A DNA stretch of 32,745 bases, taken from the NCBI GenBank assembly GCA_030525525.1, contig JAUNEN010000024.1, positions 5,522-38,266 of the forward strand, written 5' to 3'. Origin of the DNA: Erysipelotrichaceae bacterium. GTDB taxonomy: Bacteria; Bacillota_I; Bacilli_A; Erysipelotrichales; Erysipelotrichaceae. Positions within the stretch are counted from its first letter, which is position 1, and each line of letters opens with the position of its first letter. This document shows positions 7,144 to 14,700 of the stretch, piece by piece. The notes under the pieces were generated by a model, which ran no database searches, was not told the DNA's origin, and saw only the letters and a list, made by a program, of their open reading frames with translations. Both the position numbers and the translations under genes were made by a program.

Positions 7144-9462
7144 ATGAAAAAGGAAAGATTCAATGAGGAATGGCTGTATCAGAAAGGCATCGGGACAGCG
7201 CTTGAAAAAACGATCCGGGGAGAAACAGCGGCAGAGAAAGTAACACTTCCTCATGACGCGATGATCCGTCAGAAGCGGGATGAACATGCACCCGCCGGCA
7301 ATGCGTCAGGATACTATCCATATACATCCGCCTGTTATACAAAGACATTCACTGTGGATGATGTATCTGAAACACTCTTCCTTGAATTTGAAGGAATCTA
7401 TAAAAACGCTTCCGTTTATCTCAACGGCAGCCTGATTGCACAGCACGCAAACGGATATACGCCGCTGCTGACAGATCTGTCTCAATATGTCAGACAGGGT
7501 TCAAACTTACTGAAAGTACTGGTCAGAAACAGTGTTCCTTCTTCACGCTGGTATCCGGGAACCGGCATCTACCGGGATGTCTGGCTGTACAGGGGAAAAG
7601 ATGTATTCATTGTGCCCCATGGTGTGAAAGTGACAGTCCTGCATGCGGACAAAGAATCAGCTGAGCTGAACATCAGCACTGAAATCGCTAACCGTCTGAG
7701 ATCACGCGCATCTTTACAGCTTGCACACCGGATCGGAAACGAAGAAATCAGAACGACAGTCACAATGGAACCGGGAGAAACAAAGACGGTAATACTTCGT
7801 TTCCATATAAAGAATCCGCGCCTGTGGAGTACTGAAAACCCGTCTCTGTATGAATGTCAGACAGAACTGTGCGGATATGACACCGAAACAGTCCGTTTCG
7901 GAATCCGTACCCTCTCTCTGGATCCGTTCAGAGGATTGCGGATCAATGGCGAGGAAACAAAACTCCGCGGCGGCTGCGTTCACCAGGATCATGGAATCAT
8001 CGGTGGAATCGAACATAAAGAGATGACATACCGGCGGATCAGAAAACTCAAAGAAGCCGGATACAATGCCATCCGCTGCGCCCATTTCCCCACAAGCCGG
8101 ACTGTGCTGGAAGCCTGCGATGAGCTGGGCATGCTGGTGATGCTGGAATTGTGCGACGCATGGACTGCTCCGAAAGTGGAAGGAGATTACTCCTGTGAAT
8201 TCCGCAGTGACTGGAAGCAGGATACGGAAGATATGGTGAGGCTGGCGTACAATCATCCTTCTGTCATCATCTACTCCATCGGCAATGAAATCTGTGAGGT
8301 CAGCGATCCTCATGAAGTGCAGTACGGCAGAAAAATCTCTGACCTGATCCGCAGCCTGGATCAGACAAGATATACAGTCAACTCCATCAATATGATTCTT
8401 GCCATGCTGGATAAAATACCTGAACTTGCCGTAAAAGCAGGAGTTGATATCAATTCCATTCTCAACGGCAATATGGAGGAACTCTACAAAGTTCTGATGT
8501 CAGATGAAATGGAAGAACCATTGGAAGAAGCTTTCAGCCAGACTGACATCGCCGGATACAACTACGCTGAATTCCGCTATGAAACGGATATCAGAAAGTA
8601 TCCGCAGCGTATCATTCTGGGAACTGAGTGCTATCCTGCCGCCCTGTATGAAAACTGGCGGCTGTGCATGAAACATCCGCAGATCATCGGCGACTTCGGC
8701 TGGGCAGCCTGGGATTATCTGGGTGAGGCCGGCGTCGGCCAGCTCCGCTATGGCGAGGGCGACAGCAATGATCTTTACGGAAAATATCCCTGGCGCTCAG
8801 CCGGCTGCGGAGATTTTGATCTGATTGGAAACCGCAGACCTGTCTCTTATTGGCGAGAGATTGTCTGGGGACTCAGAAAAGAACCTTATATCGCCGTACA
8901 GAATCCAGCCCATTACGGTGAGAAACAGGCACCGACAAAATGGGGATGGAGCGATGCGGAAAGACGCTGGAATTACCGCGGACAGGAAGGAAACCCGGTC
9001 ACAGTGGAAGTCTATTCCGATGCGGATGAAGTGGAACTCTATATCAATGAAAGACTGATCGGGAAAGAAAAGACCGTCTGTGACAAAGCTTTCTTTACAG
9101 CCGTGTTTGAACCGGGAATCATCAGAGCTGTCAACTTCCGCAATGGACAGCCGGCAGAAACAGATGAACTGGTTTCCGCTTCTTATGATGTGCATGTGGA
9201 ACAGAAAGAAACAGCAGAAGGAATCATTGAATTCACAGTCGTGGATGATTCAGGAATTCTGAATCCGGATGTGACTGTGAAAGTGACGGTCAGTAAAGAA
9301 AACAATCCGGAACTTCTGGGGCTTGGATCAGCTGACCCGGAAAGTGATGAAGACTATTTTGGAAGAACCATAAAAACCTGGCAGGGACGGGCAGCGGCCG
9401 TGATCAGGGGAACAGGCAAATTGGAAATTGAGGCAGAATATGAATCCGATGAACTTCATTAA
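7144..9462 (+). CDS. Glycoside hydrolase family 2 enzyme
   Basis: A 772-residue GH2 protein. The N-terminal jelly roll (about 1-155) has the sugar-binding fold segments LEFEGIYKNASVYLNG and RWYPGTGIYRDVW. An Ig-like domain (about 160-258) follows, then the TIM barrel (about 262-560) with LRGGCVHQDHG, YNAIRCAHFP, the acid/base motif SIGNE (Glu382) and the nucleophile motif ILGTECY (Glu495). A C-terminal Ig-like domain has VEVYSDADEVELYING-type sequence (here LYINERL). This GH2 subgroup includes beta-galactosidases and related exo-glycosidases; the sugar specificity is not decided. The ATG at 7144 follows GGGGAGG (7128-7134); an in-frame GTG at 7102 lies in the operator and is unlikely. There is no signal peptide. 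It is the first gene of block B and overlaps the next by 23 bases. Confidence 0.92.
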   Translation: MKKERFNEEWLYQKGIGTALEKTIRGETAAEKVTLPHDAMIRQKRDEHAPAGNASGYYPYTSACYTKTFTVDDVSETLFLEFEGIYKNASVYLNGSLIAQHANGYTPLLTDLSQYVRQGSNLLKVLVRNSVPSSRWYPGTGIYRDVWLYRGKDVFIVPHGVKVTVLHADKESAELNISTEIANRLRSRASLQLAHRIGNEEIRTTVTMEPGETKTVILRFHIKNPRLWSTENPSLYECQTELCGYDTETVRFGIRTLSLDPFRGLRINGEETKLRGGCVHQDHGIIGGIEHKEMTYRRIRKLKEAGYNAIRCAHFPTSRTVLEACDELGMLVMLELCDAWTAPKVEGDYSCEFRSDWKQDTEDMVRLAYNHPSVIIYSIGNEICEVSDPHEVQYGRKISDLIRSLDQTRYTVNSINMILAMLDKIPELAVKAGVDINSILNGNMEELYKVLMSDEMEEPLEEAFSQTDIAGYNYAEFRYETDIRKYPQRIILGTECYPAALYENWRLCMKHPQIIGDFGWAAWDYLGEAGVGQLRYGEGDSNDLYGKYPWRSAGCGDFDLIGNRRPVSYWREIVWGLRKEPYIAVQNPAHYGEKQAPTKWGWSDAERRWNYRGQEGNPVTVEVYSDADEVELYINERLIGKEKTVCDKAFFTAVFEPGIIRAVNFRNGQPAETDELVSASYDVHVEQKETAEGIIEFTVVDDSGILNPDVTVKVTVSKENNPELLGLGSADPESDEDYFGRTIKTWQGRAAAVIRGTGKLEIEAEYESDELH

Positions 9463-10339
9463 AAAGACAATATTCAACGCACGCTTTCACAGGGTCAATA
9501 AGCATTATGCGACGGATCCTGTCATCGGCCAGAGGGCAAAAATAGAACGGGAAGGCAAAGAGCCGGTGGAAGTGATTCTTTACTTTCCGAAGGAACAGAA
9601 AAACGCTCCGGTGTTTGTACAGATCCATGGCGGCGCCTGGGTCGGCATGGACGCGGTTGATGATGATCGCTACTGCCAGAGATTGAGCGAAGAGCTGGGA
9701 GCCTTTGTTGTCAACGTCAATTACAAAAGGCTGTACGACAGGAGTTTCCCGTATCCCCAGGAAGAGGTCGTCGATACGGTGAAATGGCTGAAGAAAAACG
9801 CGGAACAGCTCGGCATTGATCCGGACAGAATCGTGCTTTCCGGCGGCAGCGCCGGCGGCCATCTCACAGCCGGATCGGCGATCCTGCTGGCAAAGGAAGA
9901 TATTCAGATTGCCGGACAGATCATGGAAGTGCCTTTCCTGGATTTCACCGGAAGTATCCCGGTTGATTTCCCGGAAGGAAACAAACTGTATGACATGATG
10001 TTTTCCCTCTATCCGCCGGAGATTCCTCTGGACAGTGAAGTTCTTTCCCCGGCGGCCAGGATCACAGAAGAAACCCTGGAAAAGCTGTCTCCGGCTGTCA
10101 TCATCGTCTGCGGGAAAGATCCTCTGCATCCCCAGGGAGAGCGCTATGCGCAGCTGCTCAGAGCACACGGAAAACTTGCTGATCTGAAAAAATACGAAGA
10201 GGGCTATCACGGTTTCGGCACGGACAAAGCGGAAGAAATGCCGCTGCAGAACAGGCTCAGAGAAGACTGTTTCCGCTACAAGGCGGATATGGCCCGCCGT
10301 CTGTACGGAATGTATGGGCAGAAGAAAACGGAAGGATAA
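9440..10339 (+). CDS. Alpha/beta-hydrolase (BD-FAE-type esterase) 2
   Basis: A 299-residue esterase with HGGAW (63-67), the nucleophile elbow GGSAGGH (Ser137), VCGKDPL (Asp227) and GYHGF (His257), giving a complete Ser-Asp-His triad. The pattern fits the BD-FAE / acetyl-esterase group, which removes acyl or hydroxycinnamoyl groups from sugars. The ATG at 9440 is inside the end of the GH2 gene; an earlier TTG at 9428 is less likely. The next gene encodes a close paralogue: IHGGAWVG, an N-x-NY strand, PFPYPQ-like and PFLDFT segments are shared in the same order, so the two probably arose by tandem duplication. No signal peptide. Confidence 0.88.
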   Translation: MNPMNFIKKTIFNARFHRVNKHYATDPVIGQRAKIEREGKEPVEVILYFPKEQKNAPVFVQIHGGAWVGMDAVDDDRYCQRLSEELGAFVVNVNYKRLYDRSFPYPQEEVVDTVKWLKKNAEQLGIDPDRIVLSGGSAGGHLTAGSAILLAKEDIQIAGQIMEVPFLDFTGSIPVDFPEGNKLYDMMFSLYPPEIPLDSEVLSPAARITEETLEKLSPAVIIVCGKDPLHPQGERYAQLLRAHGKLADLKKYEEGYHGFGTDKAEEMPLQNRLREDCFRYKADMARRLYGMYGQKKTEG

Positions 10340-10343
10340 GCAT

Positions 10344-11225
10344 ATGAGCCTGAAAACGGAAATGATGAAAAAGATGATCCGCCTCAAAAGAGAACAGGAA
10401 GTGTGGAAAGACACAAAAGGGGAAATGCTTCAGGTCAAAAGAAAAAATGCGGATCCTGTGAATGTCTTCCTGTACCGTCCGCACAATACAGAAGCGCCTT
10501 ACCCGGTGATCTTCAACATCCATGGCGGTGCCTGGGTCGGCTGCGACGCCAGCGAGCTGGATTCCTATTGCCTGGACATGGCGGAAAAGTGCGGTGCCTT
10601 TATTGTCAACATCAATTACACCAAACTGGATATCCATCCGTTTCCGTATCCGCAGAATGAGATTGCGGATACAGTGAAATACTTCCTGGATCACAGCGAA
10701 GAATATCAGCTCGACAAAGGGAGATTTGCTGTCATGGGATTCTCAGCCGGCGGCCATCTGGCCGCGGCATCCACGCTGATCCTCCATGATCAGGGCATTG
10801 ATCTTTCTGCCCAGGTGTTGTGCTATCCGTTCCTGGATTTCACGAAATTCAACGGCCTGCTCGATGATAAGACCATGGATGTCATGAAAGAGGTCTTCTT
10901 CCCGGAAGGCGTATCGGCAAATGATCCGTATATTTCACCTGTTGCTGCTGCCGGAGAACAGCTGAAAGGAATCGCGCCGGCTGTCTTTGCGTGCTGCGGG
11001 ACAGATCCGCTGACAGAACATTCGCGAAAATACAATGAACTGCTGAAAGAAGCGGGAGTCAGTACAGAATTCAGAGTGTGGGAAAAAGCACTGCACGGAT
11101 TCCTTGAAGTCAACCATAAAGAATACCCTGATCAGGACGCGAAAAATCCCGCGCAGGAAGCTTACGCAAAAGAAGCAGAAAACTATATTGCCGAAGAATT
11201 GAAAAAGATCTGGAGGAAAGCATGA
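10344..11225 (+). CDS. Alpha/beta-hydrolase (BD-FAE-type esterase) 3
   Basis: A 293-residue paralogue of the preceding gene. Motifs are IHGGAWVGCDA (HGGAW at 60-64), GFSAGGH (Ser134), CCGTDPL (Asp221) and ALHGF (His251), a complete triad. The chosen ATG at 10344 lies 4 bases after the previous stop, with GGAAGGA (10330-10336) as the ribosome-binding site; the in-frame ATG at 10314 lies within the upstream gene. Its stop overlaps the next start as ATGA. The N-terminal 25 residues are basic and helical, not a signal peptide. It is probably a cytoplasmic acyl esterase with a specificity different from its twin, since the regions between motifs have diverged. Confidence 0.88.
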   Translation: MSLKTEMMKKMIRLKREQEVWKDTKGEMLQVKRKNADPVNVFLYRPHNTEAPYPVIFNIHGGAWVGCDASELDSYCLDMAEKCGAFIVNINYTKLDIHPFPYPQNEIADTVKYFLDHSEEYQLDKGRFAVMGFSAGGHLAAASTLILHDQGIDLSAQVLCYPFLDFTKFNGLLDDKTMDVMKEVFFPEGVSANDPYISPVAAAGEQLKGIAPAVFACCGTDPLTEHSRKYNELLKEAGVSTEFRVWEKALHGFLEVNHKEYPDQDAKNPAQEAYAKEAENYIAEELKKIWRKA

Positions 11226-12253
11226 TGAAAAGCGAAGTGATCGTAATGAACGAAGAAAGAAATGTCACTCTGACCGCATATATTCAGGAAGCAGGCGGAG
11301 AATTCGGTTTTGAGAAACGTCCGGCCATGCTGGTAATGCCGGGCGGCGGTTATGCCATGTGCTCCGACAGGGAAGCGGATCCGGTCGCCATGACATATCT
11401 TCAGGCCGGCTATCAGGCCTTTATCCTGAGATACACCACCAACAAAAAGGGAAAGTGGCCGATGCCTCTGGAAGATTATGAAGAAGCGATGGAAATCATC
11501 CGGAGCAGAAGCGAAGAATGGCATATCGATGCTGATAAGATCGTCATTTCCGGTTTCTCCGCCGGTGGCCATCTGGCGGCTGTCGCTGCCACTCAGGCAA
11601 AGCACAGACCTGCCGCCGCGGTTCTGGTCTATCCTGCGATTCTTGAAGATATCGTGGATATGTGCCAGCCCGGCATGCCGTATCCGTATCAGAATGTCAC
11701 AAGGGAAACATGTCCGTGCTTCTTCGCTGCCTGCCGTGATGACAAGACAGTGGATATCACAAACACTCTGCGCATGGAACTTGCGTTAGCCGAACACGAT
11801 ATTCCGTTTGAAAGCCATATTTATTCTTTCGGCAGCCATGGTTTCTCGACCGGTGAAGACTGGGTCATCACCAACGGCGTCTCGGAAAGAGTTCCCAACT
11901 GGACAAAAGACAGTATCGGCTGGCTGAAAGAGACACTCGGAAAACTGACCTATCACGGCTTTGAAGAGCCGGAACAGAGAGTGTCGCTGAATGCGGACTA
12001 TGCTCCGGTATTGAGTATCGCATGTTCGCTTGGCCATATGAAAAAACAGAATGAGGAAGTCCAGACTTTGCTCAGACCGATGTACGACGGCATGGCTCTT
12101 GTCGCAAAGGCAAGAGGCTACCAGCTGGAAGGACTGCAGCTTGTCTTAAGCAAAAACACGGTCAGTGAGATCATGGAAATGCTGCAGATGGCACCGAAGG
12201 AAATCAAAGAGATTGATACCGTTCTGCACGGTATTGTCAATGAACTGGAATGA
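11222..12253 (+). CDS. Alpha/beta-hydrolase 4 with C-terminal helical extension
   Basis: A 343-residue protein. Residues 1 to about 243 form an alpha/beta-hydrolase of the acetyl-xylan-esterase-like type: LVMPGGGYAMCSDRE (oxyanion loop PGGGY at 40-44), GFSAGGHLAA (Ser113), AACRDDKTV (Asp173 or Asp174) and FGSHGF (His206). The catalytic fold normally ends near the WLKETLG helix (about 235-240). Here about 100 more residues follow, of which roughly 257-342 are predicted helical and rich in Met, Leu, Lys and Glu, with no family I recognise. Tandem ATG codons stand at 11222 and 11225, the first forming an ATGA overlap with the upstream stop, after GGAGG (11212-11216). The extension may mediate oligomerisation or partner binding (inference). 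Confidence 0.85.
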   Translation: MMKSEVIVMNEERNVTLTAYIQEAGGEFGFEKRPAMLVMPGGGYAMCSDREADPVAMTYLQAGYQAFILRYTTNKKGKWPMPLEDYEEAMEIIRSRSEEWHIDADKIVISGFSAGGHLAAVAATQAKHRPAAAVLVYPAILEDIVDMCQPGMPYPYQNVTRETCPCFFAACRDDKTVDITNTLRMELALAEHDIPFESHIYSFGSHGFSTGEDWVITNGVSERVPNWTKDSIGWLKETLGKLTYHGFEEPEQRVSLNADYAPVLSIACSLGHMKKQNEEVQTLLRPMYDGMALVAKARGYQLEGLQLVLSKNTVSEIMEMLQMAPKEIKEIDTVLHGIVNELE

Positions 12254-12264
12254 GGAGAACAGAC

Positions 12265-14700
12265 ATGCAGAGATTCACAGACAAGACAGTCAGAGATTTT
12301 GAAATCAGACATAACGAAGCACTCAGAATAATCGCTCCGGAGTGCACCGTTCTTTTAAAGAAAAACGGTGACTTTCCTTTGAACGGACCGTGTAAACTCG
12401 CTTTATACGGCAGCGGCGCCAGACAGACCATAAAAGGCGGAACCGGCTCCGGCGATGTGAACGTCCGTCATTTTACGACCTGCGAAGAAGGCATGGAAAA
12501 AGCAGGCTTTACGATCGTCTCGAAAGACTGGATGGACAGATATGACGCATGCAAAGCGGATAATACCGTAAAGTTTTACCGGCAGATCAGGGAAGAAGCG
12601 GAAAAGAAAAAGATACCGGTGATTGCGGCGGCACTTGGCAAAACGCCGGATGAACCGGAATATGATTTTCCGATCGATTCCGATGCGGATGTCTGCGTTT
12701 ACGTTCTGGCAAGAAACAGCGGCGAAGGATCCGACCGGCAGATCAAGAAAGGTGATTATCTTCTGACGGATGATGAAGTCAGAGACATTCACCGCTGCGC
12801 TGAGAAATATGCAAGGTTCCTTCTTGTATTGAATGTGGGCGGTCCGGTTGATCTTTCACCAGTTACAGACAGCGTTGAAAACATTCTGCTGCTGGGACAG
12901 CTGGGGACGGTAACCGGCGATGTGCTGGCTGATATTATCCTTGGCAAAAGCTTTCCTTCCGGAAAACTTACTGCCACCTGGATCAAAGCGGAAGATTGTG
13001 ATGTGATTCAGAATTACGATCTCAACGATACCTGCTACAAAGAAGGAATCTATGCCGGCTACCGTTATTATGACACAGCAGACTGCAAGCCCCTGTTCCC
13101 GTTCGGCTATGGAATCAGCTATACGGAATTTACCAAAGAAATCACTCACACAGAGCTGAAAGACAATGAGCTCTCTGTCACTGTCAGAGTTATGAACACA
13201 GGCAATTTCCAGGGAAAGGAAGCGGTTCTTCTTTATTACAGTGCTCCCAAGGGAACACTGAACAAGCCGCTGAAGGAACTTGGAACCTATGGAAAGACAC
13301 ATGAATTGCAGCCGGGTGAAAGTGAGGAGATCACACTTCGTCTGCCACTGGAAAACATGGCTTCTTACAGTGAGGAACAGTCTGCCTGGATTCTGGAAAA
13401 AGGAGATTACCGGATCATCGCGGACAGTATGAACGTCTGCGCAGTCAGAGTAAATGAGACTGTCAACGTCCTTGAAACAACAGCTCTGCATATCAATACC
13501 GGTTTTGAAGACAGATCCGTTCTTCTTCCTGAAACGGATGAAGAAGGACTGAAAGTCTTCGAGGCGGATGTTCGGGGACTGAAAGACATCGGTCACTTTG
13601 ACAGAAACAGGATGCCATATCCTGAGAACGAACAGATCGCTCTCTCTGGTTTTACGGATGAAGAACTGATTCGGACATGTATCGGCAGATTTGATGAAAA
13701 CAGCAGTACTTCCATTATCGGAAATGCCGGCAACGCGGTGGCAGGCGCAGCTGCGGAAAGCCCGGATTTCTTCAGCGAAAAAGGCTTTGGAAAACTGATC
13801 CTTGCGGACGGTCCGGCCGGATTGCGTCTGGCAACCAGCTACATCCTCAAAGACGGTGCGGCTTTCGGCAATGAATTTGCGGCGATGGAAAACATTGTGC
13901 AGTTTCTTGATGAACCGCTCAGATCTGTTGTGCAGGCAAAGATCGACACGATCAGAAAAATCAGTGAATCTGAGAAAAAGTATTATCAGTTCACTACCGC
14001 AATTCCGATCGGTACTGCGCTTGCCCAGGCTTTCAATCCGCAGGTTCCGGAAATCTGCGGGGATATCGTCGGCGAAGAAATGGAAATTTACGGAATCAAT
14101 ATCTGGTTGGCTCCAGCTCTGAATATTCAGAGAATGCCGTTATGCGGCCGCAATTTTGAATACTGCTCTGAGGATCCGGTGGTATCGGGTCTGACAGCGG
14201 CAGCGGTTGTCAGAGGTGTTCAGAAACATGAGAAATGTTCCGTGACGATCAAGCACTTTGCCTGCAATAACCAGGAATACAACCGCTTTGGCTCCAACAG
14301 TATCGTTTCCGAAAGAGCTTTGAGAGAAATCTATTTAAAAGGATTTGAGCTCTGCATCAAGCAGTCAGCACCCAAATGCATCATGTCTTCCTACAATCTT
14401 CTTAACGGAACTCATACCGCAAACCATTATGATCTTCTGACAACCGTTCTGAGAAAAGAATGGGGCTTCGGAGGAGTCGTCATGACTGACTGGGGAACAA
14501 CCAGTGACCGTCTGAATCTTGGAACCTATGGCGCAAGTGACGCCGCACTGTGTATCAAAAGCGGCAATGACTGGATTATGCCGGGCTCACAGCCTGACTG
14601 CGACCGGATCGCACAAGCACTGGAAAACAAAGAAATCTCAAGAGAGGATCTTGAAACATGCGCCGCCAGAATTCTGGCACTCAGCAGGGAGTTATCATGA
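12265..14700 (+). CDS. GH3 beta-glycosidase with swapped domain order
   Basis: An 811-residue GH3 enzyme with the sandwich domain first and the catalytic barrel last. Residues about 10-240 form the (alpha/beta)6 sandwich, with LALYGSGARQTIKGGTGSGDVN and RNSGEGSDRQ, whose Glu is the candidate acid/base. Residues about 300-395 form the FnIII-like domain (VTVRVMNTGNFQGKEAVLLYY). Residues about 450-810 form the TIM barrel with LADGPAGLRL, GRNFEYCSEDP, IKHFACNNQE and VMTDWGT (nucleophile Asp742). Canonical GH3 enzymes have the barrel first; this order is known from some rumen and gut Firmicutes beta-glucosidases. The ATG at 12265 follows GAGGAG; an ATG at 12250 overlaps the previous stop. No signal peptide. 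It probably removes beta-glucose from the deacylated glycoside. Confidence 0.93.
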   Translation: MQRFTDKTVRDFEIRHNEALRIIAPECTVLLKKNGDFPLNGPCKLALYGSGARQTIKGGTGSGDVNVRHFTTCEEGMEKAGFTIVSKDWMDRYDACKADNTVKFYRQIREEAEKKKIPVIAAALGKTPDEPEYDFPIDSDADVCVYVLARNSGEGSDRQIKKGDYLLTDDEVRDIHRCAEKYARFLLVLNVGGPVDLSPVTDSVENILLLGQLGTVTGDVLADIILGKSFPSGKLTATWIKAEDCDVIQNYDLNDTCYKEGIYAGYRYYDTADCKPLFPFGYGISYTEFTKEITHTELKDNELSVTVRVMNTGNFQGKEAVLLYYSAPKGTLNKPLKELGTYGKTHELQPGESEEITLRLPLENMASYSEEQSAWILEKGDYRIIADSMNVCAVRVNETVNVLETTALHINTGFEDRSVLLPETDEEGLKVFEADVRGLKDIGHFDRNRMPYPENEQIALSGFTDEELIRTCIGRFDENSSTSIIGNAGNAVAGAAAESPDFFSEKGFGKLILADGPAGLRLATSYILKDGAAFGNEFAAMENIVQFLDEPLRSVVQAKIDTIRKISESEKKYYQFTTAIPIGTALAQAFNPQVPEICGDIVGEEMEIYGINIWLAPALNIQRMPLCGRNFEYCSEDPVVSGLTAAAVVRGVQKHEKCSVTIKHFACNNQEYNRFGSNSIVSERALREIYLKGFELCIKQSAPKCIMSSYNLLNGTHTANHYDLLTTVLRKEWGFGGVVMTDWGTTSDRLNLGTYGASDAALCIKSGNDWIMPGSQPDCDRIAQALENKEISREDLETCAARILALSRELS

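Noticed and set aside
9404-10414. 336-codon minus-strand open frame
   Set aside because: It lies wholly opposite the esterase at 9440 and its flanks. The translation is rich in Phe, Arg and His with no family motif, while the plus strand has a full catalytic triad.
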